A stretch of 64,000 nucleotides of DNA from Phytophthora sp. 'mugwort' (taxonomy: Eukaryota > Oomycota > Peronosporomycetes > Peronosporales > Peronosporaceae): positions 1,054,001 to 1,118,000 of the forward strand of contig JAUCEF010000016.1 in the NCBI GenBank assembly GCA_033558025.1. The letters run 5' to 3'. The notes under the pieces were generated by a model. The model saw nothing but the letters and a program-made list of their open reading frames with translations. It was not told the origin of the DNA and made no database searches. The translations under genes were made by a program, and so were the position numbers. Below, piece after piece: positions 1 to 9,730 of this stretch. The first letter of the stretch is position 1. Every line of letters begins with the position of its first letter.

Positions 1-2354
1 AGCGCCACCGAAGCGAGTCCCAGCCCGCCCGCTTGCTTTGGCGTGTAAATTAACCCGGGGTTCATTTTGTGACGGCTTCCTTCCATTGCCGTCGAGTGGT
101 TCCAGAGGAACTGCTTCTGTAGGTTACGGACTTGCTTGTCGGCCCACCGCGGCGTGTCGAAGGCTGCCGCCGTAAACAGCACTGCCGGTAGCATTTATGA
201 CATTCAGCAGTTGCACCCTGATATTGACGATATTGACGCTGGTTGCTATTTGCGTTGCGGTTGCCAGTCTGCGTTGCATATTTCGCGTCGCCCAGTTCAC
301 ATTCGTCAGTTCTCCAGTTCCAACGAGATAGCCGAGGTATCGGACCGTCTCGCCATGCTTAAGTACCGAGATCTCATGAAATGTCTGTGCCTCCATCGCA
401 GTGTTCAAGAAAATGAGATGATTTTTGGCGGGTTGAACTTGCAGCCCTGAAATCCGCCCAAATTGCTCCACTATCTCGATTGTCCGCGGTAGTTGCCGAG
501 CCTCCTGAAGGAAATCGTCGAGTCATCGACGAAAGCCGAAAAAACATGTCTGTCTCCGTCTCCTCCTGACACCTCAATCCCCTGCAATTCCCGGTCCTGT
601 CGGATCGCCAACGCCAGCACCTCTGCTGCCAGAAGGAACAGCAAAGGTGCCAATGGGCACCCTTGCCGGATCCCTGATACTACTTCCTGGGGTCTGGAGA
701 GCTCACCATTCACTAGAAATCTGGCTGTTGTACCCGCGTGAAGTCGCCTGAGCATGTTTACGAATTCTATCGAAAACACAAACTTGAGAAGCGCTAGCAA
801 TATAAGAAGTCTCGCGCCACAGTATCGTATGCCTTGCGGAAGTCGAGGATCACTCTGCTCAGTTCTGCGGCTAACTCCGGTTCTCCATTTGCGGTTGCTA
901 ATACCGCCAACATCATCATTACCGTCTTAAGCAGTTGACGGCTGTGAGCAAAACCTTGTTGCGACTCACCAAGTGGTTTTCCTAGGACTTGCTTCATCCG
1001 CGTGGCCATGACCTTTGTGAATACTTTGTAGCCCGTCTGGAGCAACGAGATAGGCCGAAACGCCATTGCGTCGGTGGAATCTCCTTTATTCCTCAGCGGT
1101 ATCATCAATCCCTCCAGAAACGAGGGAGGTGGCTCCCCCCTTTCAGGAGCTCGTTGCCTATGGTTACCATCGCCGGAACTATAATGGCTTGGGCATCTTT
1201 AAAAAATCGTTGTTAAGCCCATCAGGTCCAGCTGCTTTTTGAAGGTTCAGGTCAGCAATGGCCCGGATGGCTTCTTCAGTTGTGATCACTTGCATGAGAG
1301 CCGTGTTTTGCGGCGCCGTAACTCTACCGCTTTTCGGTATTTGCACGAAGGTGTTCAACTCTCGTTCCAGGTTCTCTGCTCGGACGCTGCTGGGCACTGT
1401 TCCTAACACCGACCTCCATTCTGAACCAAACTTGTCCGCGATGTTCATTTCCCTGGCGAACGGCTCTCATTGATACACTTTATCTCGGTGACGGTTTGGT
1501 CCTCTTCCCAATTAGATATCGGCTTGAAGTTCCAACGCACTGCTCCATCGTCCTCTCCAGTCTTTGGCCGACGCGCACTAAGTACTCGTGAGGAGATGCG
1601 CTCGGTTTTGGGCATTAATCCGGTGAACGGCAGCTTTTCTCCGCTTCCTTTCCGTCGTGTGCATCCGCTGGACGCAAGCAACACACTCCTGTGTTGTTCT
1701 GTCCCACGTCTTGGCCGTGACCGCATTGCCAGTTCCAAGATCCGCGAGTTCCTCTATCATTTCATTGAGAACCCGCTCAGGTGAGCCGACCGTATTGGAT
1801 ACGTCACTCCTCGCTTGCTGCGGTGTCTGCTGCGTCCCTGACTATCTCGTCTTAGATGAACCGTACACATTGATGATCCGATGGTGTTGCAGGTTCGCTT
1901 ACCTCCACCCACTGCACTTCCTTCGTCCAATCTCGCGGCACGTAGAATCGATCGAGGCGGCTTGCACACTCGGGACTCCAATATGTGAAGAACTGCGTCG
2001 GGTCAATGTCTTCGTCCAGGTCATCCACTTCCCCTTCCAGAGTCAGAGCATCTTCTAGTTTGAGCTGCATGGCTAGGTCTGTAGGGCCTTACTTTCCGGC
2101 TTCCCCGACCGCTGTCCTCCGAGCCGATCCAGGGGTGGACTCTGTACACAGTTAAAGTTTCCGGCCAAGGTGGTTGTTTTTCCTTCCCACGGCCAGCTTT
2201 TCAGGCCGGCGAAGAACTCTTCTCGATCTCCCACCGAGTTGGGAGCGTAAACATAAACGAGATGTTGGTCTCCAATCTCCACCGCTATAACTCGATTCGT
2301 CCACCTATCTCTCTGCCACGTCTTCACCGTAGCTGCCTCGCTTGGGTTGAGCAT
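1..2354 (-). pseudogene. L1 endonuclease/reverse transcriptase remnant
   Basis: In transcription order: the C-terminal part of an EEP endonuclease (LAGNFN near 2170-2230, then ATPSDHQ near 1870), the RT fingers (KAAGPDGLNNDF near 1210-1240), [12 protein letters not shown] and motif A LDFRKAYD near 840-1070, then [13 protein letters not shown] and the catalytic FVDD box near 520-680. The frame is broken several times, including a two-base TA insertion after motif A, a one-base loss after the FVDD box, and a private one-base loss near 1860. It cannot make a working protein. Confidence 0.85.
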
Positions 2355-2382
2355 AATCGCTACGCCGCCGACTTTGCTGTCG
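1..2382 (-). mobile_element. LINE copy L1 (5' part, cut by window start)
   Basis: Non-LTR retrotransposon on the minus strand. The window opens inside it at a point equivalent to 17211 of copy L2. Its 5' end lies at 2382 against the target-site duplication ATAAACCCTCAAA (2383-2395). The element start is inside the endonuclease domain, so it is 5'-truncated, at the same base as in all other copies. Confidence 0.85.
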
Positions 2383-3181
2383 ATAAACCCTCAAACAGTA
2401 TATTGGCTGCATATATCAATTCCGATGCCTATGTGCAAGTCTATCCAATGGCTTTACATCTACATAGTAGGAAAGCTCCAGTATATCTATGCTCGACGTC
2501 AGGGTCGTATCACCGCCATGCATTGTAGCTGTATCCCACGTAGATCTGCTGTGTCGTGCTGTCACCTCAGTTACTGAGTCAGTTGACCATCGATGGCGCT
2601 ACATAGCTATTAGCTAGACCTTGATGGCAGGATAGGCATGGTTAGTGCGGCAAGTATTTTATAATGAGGAAGAAACCAAACGTTATACTGCGTGCCCTGC
2701 CTACAAGTATTATAGCGGATTCGACGGAACTTACAAACTCGGAGTGTTATGAGCAATGATGGACCAATGAGCAACAACACCGAGCAATTATACCGAACAA
2801 CCAGACTAGCATGCAGGAACAAGCTCACCAAGCAGCCAACCTACGGCCGCAACCATATTACTACAGTAGTACGCTTCACCTTCAGCTACATGTAAACACA
2901 CCCAGAGTCTGCTGGCTTAGGGTGGTCTGGGCCAGACCCTAAGCCAGCAAACGTGTCTTCCGAACGAAGTACTCCGCAGTACTACAGTAGTAGGATCGCT
3001 GGCATATTTGCGAACGATAACGAACGACAACCCCCCCCCGTGCCCTACCAAACGAAACATGAGTCGTAGTACTGCTAGTAGATGATAAAGAAAAACAATA
3101 GTATATTCGAACCACCATCAGGATCGATCGATCTAAAGCTAACGCGACACTATTTCACCCAAATGCTACTCGACATACAAT
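2383..3181. other. 3' flank of T1 joined to L1
   Basis: Target-site duplication, the short inverted block (CAGTATATTGGCTGCATA...), then transporter 3' flank with hairpin and the shortest C tract (9 bases, 3031-3039). The long form after the stop codon is that of type A. Confidence 0.78.
2910..2949 (-). repeat. Long hairpin downstream of T1
   Basis: A 40-base inverted repeat about 230 bases past the stop. The outer arms TGCTGGCTTAGGG and CCCTAAGCCAGCA pair perfectly (13 bp), the inner TCTGG/CCAGA adds 5 bp, and a three-base bulge lies on one side with a single-base loop. It could act as an RNA 3'-end or stability element, or be a remnant of a small inverted-repeat element. It is not a bacterial-style terminator, since no T tract follows. 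Confidence 0.7.
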
Positions 3182-4645
3182 CTACTGCTCGCGACGCGAG
3201 TCGTACTCGGCCTGGATCTCCTCGGCCGACTTGCCCGACGTCTCCGGCACCAGCTTCAGCGCCAATAGGTAGAAGAACGCTAGCAGCACCACGAACGGAA
3301 CGTACGCGTAGTCGTCCAGAGCGTCCGACACGTACGGGTACGACACACCCACGATGAGGTTGCACAGCCAGTTGATGCCGATGCACAGCGACGACGCGCT
3401 GGCGCGGATCGAGTCCGGGAAAATGTCGGCCGTCATCACCCACACGAGCGGGCCCAGCGTCACACCGAACACGATCACGTACAGAGCAGTGAACACAATC
3501 GACAGCACAGAGACGTCCACGATGAACGCCACCGTCATACCGATGGACATGACCACCATACCCGCCAGGCCCCACAGGATCATGTTGCGAGCGCCGAAGC
3601 GGTTGGCCAGCACGCCCGTGAAGAAGGCGGGCCAGATGTTGATGAAATCGATGATCAGCGTACCCACGCGCGAGTCCGAGATGCCGGCGTCCGAGAAGAT
3701 GCTGCCCGAATAGTAGAACACGGCGTTGATACCCGAAAGCTGCTGCGCGCACGACAGCATGATGCCTCCCAGAAGCTGCATGCGGTAACGTGGGTTGAAC
3801 ATGGACTCCTTCTTGGGCGTCGAGTCGATGAGACCCTCCTCGGCACTAGCCTTGCTCACCTCGAGCCACGACAGAGCCGTCTGCACGTGCTCCTCGCCGT
3901 ACAGGCGAGCGATGACCTGCTTCGCCTCCTCCTTGCGTCCCTGATTCAGAAGCCACGCCGGACTCTCCACGCACATGGACGGCGCCAGCAGCAGGTAGAT
4001 GGCCGCCAGCACGACGGGGAACGCAGCCAGGTAGCGCCAGCCCGAGCTCGTGTTGGCGAAGAAGAACGTGATGGCAGGGAACAAAATACCGATGGTCGTG
4101 AAGATCTGCAGGCCCAGGCCGAGCGTGTTGCGCATGTGCGGGGGCGACAGCTCGTTGATGTAGCCGCCGATGGTGGCCGTAGCCGTACCAGACGAGATAC
4201 CGGCGATGAGACGGCCCAGAGCGAACAGCCAAACGTTCGACACGGACGCCTGCACCACACCGCCGACGATCATGAAGAGACAGTTGCCCATGAGGGCCTT
4301 CTTGCGGCCGTACTTGTCGCTGAAGTGGCCGCAGCACAGCGAGCCCACCATGGCGCCGAAGATCCATGCGTTCACGGCGAACGTCCACTCGAGCTTCGAA
4401 TGGCCAGGGAACATGAGGCACGTGTCCTCGGCCACGGGGCGTGCATTGCACTCGTCCGTGTCGTTGTACTGCGACAGGTTCATCTGCGAGGTGGACCAAC
4501 CGCTCTGGAACGGCTGCAGCCACGACAGCAGCGCACTGGTGTACAGGATGGTCTTGGGCTTGATGAGACGAGCGGCGGCCTTGTTGGCCTCGTCGAAGGC
4601 CGTGACTGGCTTGGGGGAAGCAGCTTCGGCGTAGTTGTCCGCCAT
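3182..4645 (-). CDS. T1: MFS sugar transporter (sugar porter family), 487 aa
   Basis: Membrane sugar carrier of the major facilitator superfamily, sugar porter (Sugar_tr) type; substrate unknown, probably a hexose taken up at the plasma membrane. Visible family marks: DKYGRKK in the loop after helix 2 (residues 110-116), GRLIAG in helix 4 (144-149), ESPAW before the central loop (227-231), QQLSGINAVFYYS in helix 7 (301-313), NRFGARN (348-354), GPLVW in helix 10 (398-402) and PETSG at the C terminus (467-471). About 12 hydrophobic segments and 487 residues are normal for the family. The first outer loop (about 50-87) carries two N-glycosylation sequons (N56-L-S, N61-D-T) and cysteines 66 and 76. 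Deviations: GPLVW replaces the usual GPxPW, and TADIFP has Asp where Glu is usual. The ATG is the first in the leader, and no intron is apparent. The upstream spacer is type A, but the DNA 3' of the gene joins a LINE-bearing (B) spacer, so this is a hybrid unit. Confidence 0.93.
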   Translation of the reverse strand: MADNYAEAASPKPVTAFDEANKAAARLIKPKTILYTSALLSWLQPFQSGWSTSQMNLSQYNDTDECNARPVAEDTCLMFPGHSKLEWTFAVNAWIFGAMVGSLCCGHFSDKYGRKKALMGNCLFMIVGGVVQASVSNVWLFALGRLIAGISSGTATATIGGYINELSPPHMRNTLGLGLQIFTTIGILFPAITFFFANTSSGWRYLAAFPVVLAAIYLLLAPSMCVESPAWLLNQGRKEEAKQVIARLYGEEHVQTALSWLEVSKASAEEGLIDSTPKKESMFNPRYRMQLLGGIMLSCAQQLSGINAVFYYSGSIFSDAGISDSRVGTLIIDFINIWPAFFTGVLANRFGARNMILWGLAGMVVMSIGMTVAFIVDVSVLSIVFTALYVIVFGVTLGPLVWVMTADIFPDSIRASASSLCIGINWLCNLIVGVSYPYVSDALDDYAYVPFVVLLAFFYLLALKLVPETSGKSAEEIQAEYDSRREQ

Positions 4646-4687
4646 GCTTGCTAGTTGCTAGACTGGATCGACTTGCTTGGTGCTTGT

Positions 4688-4703
4688 CCAAATAAAAAGT
4701 GAG
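4688..4703 (-). promoter_or_regulatory. T1 core promoter: oomycete-type Inr + FPR
   Basis: Read on the gene strand, CTCACTTTTTATTTGG lies 43-58 bases before the ATG. CTCACTTT fits the oomycete initiator (YTCAYTYY), and the following TTATTTGG resembles the flanking promoter region. The block is conserved in all 11 full-length copies. Transcription would start near the TCA. A TGTACATGTACA palindromic run lies about 135-150 bases upstream of the ATG. Confidence 0.6.
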
Positions 4704-6178
4704 GAACAGGGTGGTCGGTGCGTGCAGCGCTGGGTCCAGACTCCAGCCGGGCAGGCAACGAGTCACGAGCGGGCGGTGTACATGTACATGTATGCAACAC
4801 TGCTGTCATGGCTCTTGACTGGACAAGAGAAAGCCGGACGACGTACTTCAAGTGAGGGTAGTCTGAGTCTCGTCACAAGGCTCTTGTGCCGCGCGGTCAC
4901 TTGATTCAGAGTCGGTAATTCTGCTTGGGACTCCCGCTGGGAGGAGCGGGCCGCTCCTCTCTATTGAGATTGAGACCGTCTCTGCGTTTCTCTGTTCTGT
5001 CGTATGCTGGCCGTCGTTCCTGACCGATTAACAATTTACGTACATACACGGTGTGGTACGGTGTGGTGTGTCTTGAAGTTTGCGAGATCAATAGAAACGC
5101 TTTTAACGCGGTGTACCTGTACGGTACCAAGCCTTTTTTTCAGTTAACAGCGGAGATACCGGGTGGTCACTAGAGGCGATGCAAGCAAGACGGCGTCTCA
5201 GACGCGGGTTGAGTTGGCCAGAGACACCGCCGCCACTACTACTATTTTTTCACCATGACACGCCTACACTGTTACTGTATTACTACTGTACTGTACAGTG
5301 TACGATACCTGTTGAGTCTTATATTTGAGGGTGCACTTATTCGATAGCTACGATGTAAAGCCATTGGTTAGAGACAGCAGAAACTTCTGTTTCTTGCACA
5401 TAGGCATCGAAATTGATATATGCAGCCAATATACTTTTGAGGGGTTATTGATGTATCGTAGCGGATCTCTCTCACCTGCGCTTGATTCATGCGGCATGTT
5501 ATTTCAAATAGATCATGAAGAGTCGCTGTTGATTGCCCCTAACACGTTCAAGAGCCACTTTGGATCAAGCTTAGATCAGATGTGCAGGTAGCAGTTTGAA
5601 AGCTAGCATGGATACCACGCACTCCGCGCCAATGAAGTGTTAAACCCAGAGCAGAGCACCGTTGGCGACTATAAAACTTGTCTGTTCGTTGTCCGACCTA
5701 ACTTTGGATACGAAGAGGAGTTTATTGCCTACATAGTAGGAAAGCTCCAGTAGATCTATGCTCGACGTCAGGGTCGTATCACCGCCATGCATTGTAGCTG
5801 TATCCCACGTAGATCTGCTGTATCGTGCTGTCACCTCAGTTACTGAGTCAGTAGACCATCGATGGCGCTACATAGCTATTAGCTAGACCTTGATGGCAGG
5901 ATAGGCATGGTTAGTGCGGCAAGTATTTTATAATGAGGAAGAAACCAAACGTTATACTGCGTGCCCTGCCTACAAGTATTATAGCGGATTCGACGGAACT
6001 TACAAACTCGGAGTGTTATGAGCAATGATGGACCAATGAGCAACAACACCGAGCAATTATACCGAACAACCAGACTAGCATGCAGGAACAAGCTCACCAA
6101 GCAGCCAACCTACGGCCGCAACCATATTACTACAGTAGTACGCTTCACCTTCAGCTACATGTAAACACACCCAGAGTC

Positions 6179-6218
6179 TGCTGGCTTAGGGTGGTCTGGG
6201 CCAGACCCTAAGCCAGCA
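6179..6218 (-). repeat. Hairpin downstream of T2
   Basis: Same 40-base inverted repeat, no change. Confidence 0.7.
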
Positions 6219-6454
6219 AACGTGTCTTCCGAACGAAGTACTCCGCAGTACTACAGTAGTAGGATCGCTGGCATATTTGCGAACGATAACGAACGACACC
6301 CCCCCCCCCCCCGTGCCCTACCAAACGAAACATGAGTCGTAGTACTGCTAGTAGATGATAAAGAAAAACAATAGTATATTCGAACCACCATCAGGATCGA
6401 TCGATCTAAAGCTAACGCGACACTATTTCACCCAAATGCTACTCGACATACAAT

Positions 6455-7918
6455 CTACTGCTCGCGACGCGAGTCGTACTCGGCCTGGATCTCCTCGGCC
6501 GACTTGCCCGACGTCTCCGGCACCAGCTTCAGCGCCAATAGGTAGAAGAACGCTAGCAGCACCACGAACGGAACGTACGCGTAGTCGTCCAGAGCGTCCG
6601 ACACGTACGGGTACGACACACCCACGATGAGGTTGCACAGCCAGTTGATGCCGATGCACAGCGACGACGCGCTGGCGCGGATCGAGTCCGGGAAAATGTC
6701 GGCCGTCATCACCCACACGAGCGGGCCCAGCGTCACACCGAACACGATCACGTACAGAGCAGTGAACACAATCGACAGCACAGAGACGTCCACGATGAAC
6801 GCCACCGTCATACCGATGGACATGACCACCATACCCGCCAGGCCCCACAGGATCATGTTGCGAGCGCCGAAGCGGTTGGCCAGCACGCCCGTGAAGAAGG
6901 CGGGCCAGATGTTGATGAAATCGATGATCAGCGTACCCACGCGCGAGTCCGAGATGCCGGCGTCCGAGAAGATGCTGCCCGAATAGTAGAACACGGCGTT
7001 GATACCCGAAAGCTGCTGCGCGCACGACAGCATGATGCCTCCCAGAAGCTGCATGCGGTAACGTGGGTTGAACATGGACTCCTTCTTGGGCGTCGAGTCG
7101 ATGAGACCCTCCTCGGCACTAGCCTTGCTCACCTCGAGCCACGACAGAGCCGTCTGCACGTGCTCCTCGCCGTACAGGCGAGCGATGACCTGCTTCGCCT
7201 CCTCCTTGCGTCCCTGATTCAGAAGCCACGCCGGACTCTCCACGCACATGGACGGCGCCAGCAGCAGGTAGATGGCCGCCAGCACGACGGGGAACGCAGC
7301 CAGGTAGCGCCAGCCCGAGCTCGTGTTGGCGAAGAAGAACGTGATGGCAGGGAACAAAATACCGATGGTCGTGAAGATCTGCAGGCCCAGGCCGAGCGTG
7401 TTGCGCATGTGCGGGGGCGACAGCTCGTTGATGTAGCCGCCGATGGTGGCCGTAGCCGTACCAGACGAGATACCGGCGATGAGACGGCCCAGAGCGAACA
7501 GCCAAACGTTCGACACGGACGCCTGCACCACACCGCCGACGATCATGAAGAGACAGTTGCCCATGAGGGCCTTCTTGCGGCCGTACTTGTCGCTGAAGTG
7601 GCCGCAGCACAGCGAGCCCACCATGGCGCCGAAGATCCATGCGTTCACGGCGAACGTCCACTCGAGCTTCGAATGGCCAGGGAACATGAGGCACGTGTCC
7701 TCGGCCACGGGGCGTGCATTGCACTCGTCCGTGTCGTTGTACTGCGACAGGTTCATCTGCGAGGTGGACCAACCGCTCTGGAACGGCTGCAGCCACGACA
7801 GCAGCGCACTGGTGTACAGGATGGTCTTGGGCTTGATGAGACGAGCGGCGGCCTTGTTGGCCTCGTCGAAGGCCGTGACTGGCTTGGGGGAAGCAGCTTC
7901 GGCGTAGTTGTCCGCCAT
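6455..7918 (-). CDS. T2: MFS sugar transporter, tandem copy
   Basis: The protein is identical to T1 over all 487 residues. It is a pure type A unit: an A spacer lies on both sides, and the distance to T1 is 3273 bp. The 3' flank has the long form after the stop codon (a six-base CATACA stretch that is absent from T5 and T6) and a 14-C tract. It carries the left-cluster synonymous states (for example TGC for the first of the two adjacent cysteines at residues 104-105). Function is inferred from the motifs described for T1. Expression of this particular copy cannot be judged, because its core promoter is the same as that of its neighbours. Confidence 0.92.
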   Translation of the reverse strand: MADNYAEAASPKPVTAFDEANKAAARLIKPKTILYTSALLSWLQPFQSGWSTSQMNLSQYNDTDECNARPVAEDTCLMFPGHSKLEWTFAVNAWIFGAMVGSLCCGHFSDKYGRKKALMGNCLFMIVGGVVQASVSNVWLFALGRLIAGISSGTATATIGGYINELSPPHMRNTLGLGLQIFTTIGILFPAITFFFANTSSGWRYLAAFPVVLAAIYLLLAPSMCVESPAWLLNQGRKEEAKQVIARLYGEEHVQTALSWLEVSKASAEEGLIDSTPKKESMFNPRYRMQLLGGIMLSCAQQLSGINAVFYYSGSIFSDAGISDSRVGTLIIDFINIWPAFFTGVLANRFGARNMILWGLAGMVVMSIGMTVAFIVDVSVLSIVFTALYVIVFGVTLGPLVWVMTADIFPDSIRASASSLCIGINWLCNLIVGVSYPYVSDALDDYAYVPFVVLLAFFYLLALKLVPETSGKSAEEIQAEYDSRREQ

Positions 7919-7960
7919 GCTTGCTAGTTGCTAGACTGGATCGACTTGCTTGGTGCTTGT

Positions 7961-7976
7961 CCAAATAAAAAGTGAG
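7961..7976 (-). promoter_or_regulatory. T2 Inr + FPR motif
   Basis: Same 16-base motif at the same offset from the T2 start codon; the distal sequence is type A. Confidence 0.58.
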
Positions 7977-9451
7977 GAACAGGGTGGTCGGTGCGTGCAG
8001 CGCTGGGTCCAGACTCCAGCCGGGCAGGCAACGAGTCACGAGCGGGCGGTGTACATGTACATGTATGCAACACTGCTGTCATGGCTCTTGACTGGACAAG
8101 AGAAAGCCGGACGACGTACTTCAAGTGAGGGTAGTCTGAGTCTCGTCACAAGGCTCTTGTGCCGCGCGGTCACTTGATTCAGAGTCGGTAATTCTGCTTG
8201 GGACTCCCGCTGGGAGGAGCGGGCCGCTCCTCTCTATTGAGATTGAGACCGTCTCTGCGTTTCTCTGTTCTGTCGTATGCTGGCCGTCGTTCCTGACCGA
8301 TTAACAATTTACGTACATACACGGTGTGGTACGGTGTGGTGTGTCTTGAAGTTTGCGAGATCAATAGAAACGCTTTTAACGCGGTGTACCTGTACGGTAC
8401 CAAGCCTTTTTTTCAGTTAACAGCGGAGATACCGGGTGGTCACTAGAGGCGATGCAAGCAAGACGGCGTCTCAGACGCGGGTTGAGTTGGCCAGAGACAC
8501 CGCCGCCACTACTACTATTTTTTCACCATGACACGCCTACACTGTTACTGTATTACTACTGTACTGTACAGTGTACGATACCTGTTGAGTCTTATATTTG
8601 AGGGTGCACTTATTCGATAGCTACGATGTAAAGCCATTGGTTAGAGACAGCAGAAACTTCTGTTTCTTGCACATAGGCATCGAAATTGATATATGCAGCC
8701 AATATACTTTTGAGGGGTTATTGATGTATCGTAGCGGATCTCTCTCACCTGCGCTTGATTCATGCGGCATGTTATTTCAAATAGATCATGAAGAGTCGCT
8801 GTTGATTGCCCCTAACACGTTCAAGAGCCACTTTGGATCAAGCTTAGATCAGATGTGCAGGTAGCAGTTTGAAAGCTAGCATGGATACCACGCACTCCGC
8901 GCCAATGAAGTGTTAAACCCAGAGCAGAGCACCGTTGGCGACTATAAAACTTGTCTGTTCGTTGTCCGACCTAACTTTGGATACGAAGAGGAGTTTATTG
9001 CCTACATAGTAGGAAAGCTCCAGTAGATCTATGCTCGACGTCAGGGTCGTATCACCGCCATGCATTGTAGCTGTATCCCACGTAGATCTGCTGTATCGTG
9101 CTGTCACCTCAGTTACTGAGTCAGTAGACCATCGATGGCGCTACATAGCTATTAGCTAGACCTTGATGGCAGGATAGGCATGGTTAGTGCGGCAAGTATT
9201 TTATAATGAGGAAGAAACCAAACGTTATACTGCGTGCCCTGCCTACAAGTATTATAGCGGATTCGACGGAACTTACAAACTCGGAGTGTTATGAGCAATG
9301 ATGGACCAATGAGCAACAACACCGAGCAATTATACCGAACAACCAGACTAGCATGCAGGAACAAGCTCACCAAGCAGCCAACCTACGGCCGCAACCATAT
9401 TACTACAGTAGTACGCTTCACCTTCAGCTACATGTAAACACACCCAGAGTC

Positions 9452-9491
9452 TGCTGGCTTAGGGTGGTCTGGGCCAGACCCTAAGCCAGCA
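9452..9491 (-). repeat. Hairpin downstream of T3
   Basis: Same 40-base inverted repeat, no change. Confidence 0.7.
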
Positions 9492-9730
9492 AACGTGTCT
9501 TCCGAACGAAGTACTCCGCAGTACTACAGTAGTAGGATCGCTGGCATATTTGCGAACGATAACGAACGACACCCCCCCCCCCCCCCCCGTGCCCTACCAA
9601 ACGAAACATGAGTCGTAGTACTGCTAGTAGATGATAAAGAAAAACAATAGTATATTCGAACCACCATCAGGATCGATCGATCTAAAGCTAACGCGACACT
9701 ATTTCACCCAAATGCTACTCGACATACAAT

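Larger units (their letters stand above)
4646..6454. other. Type A spacer between T1 and T2
   Basis: Intergenic. Nearest T1: the core promoter, then about 265 bases common to all copies, then A-specific sequence with ACTGTACTGTACAGTG near 5285-5302. 5351-5553 is the block found inverted in type B. 5554-5730 is A-specific. From about 5735 comes the T2 3' flank with its hairpin and a 14-C tract (6299-6312). No coding gene supported. Confidence 0.8.
7919..9730. other. Type A spacer between T2 and T3
   Basis: Same layout as the T1-T2 spacer; the C tract (9572-9588) has 17 bases, the longest seen. Confidence 0.8.

Noticed and set aside
2610..2831. 73-codon frame in the transporter 3' flank
   Set aside because: Right-array copies carry indels here that destroy the frame, so no coding constraint is visible.
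3031..3039. Poly-C/poly-G tracts as G-quadruplex or telomere-like sequence
   Set aside because: A single run per unit, with no nearby runs to form an intramolecular quadruplex and no telomere repeat.
3887..4654. 255-codon open frame antisense to T1 (and equivalents at every copy), with 306-, 200-, 154- and 119-codon frames in other phases
   Set aside because: They lie wholly over the transporter, have arginine/alanine/histidine-rich composition typical of shadows of GC-rich coding sequence, and show no family motif.
5640..5834. 64-codon frame in each type A spacer, same strand as the transporter
   Set aside because: Only present where the spacer is type A; the reading is cut off and replaced in type B; no recognisable domain or start context. 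Conservation follows from unit identity.
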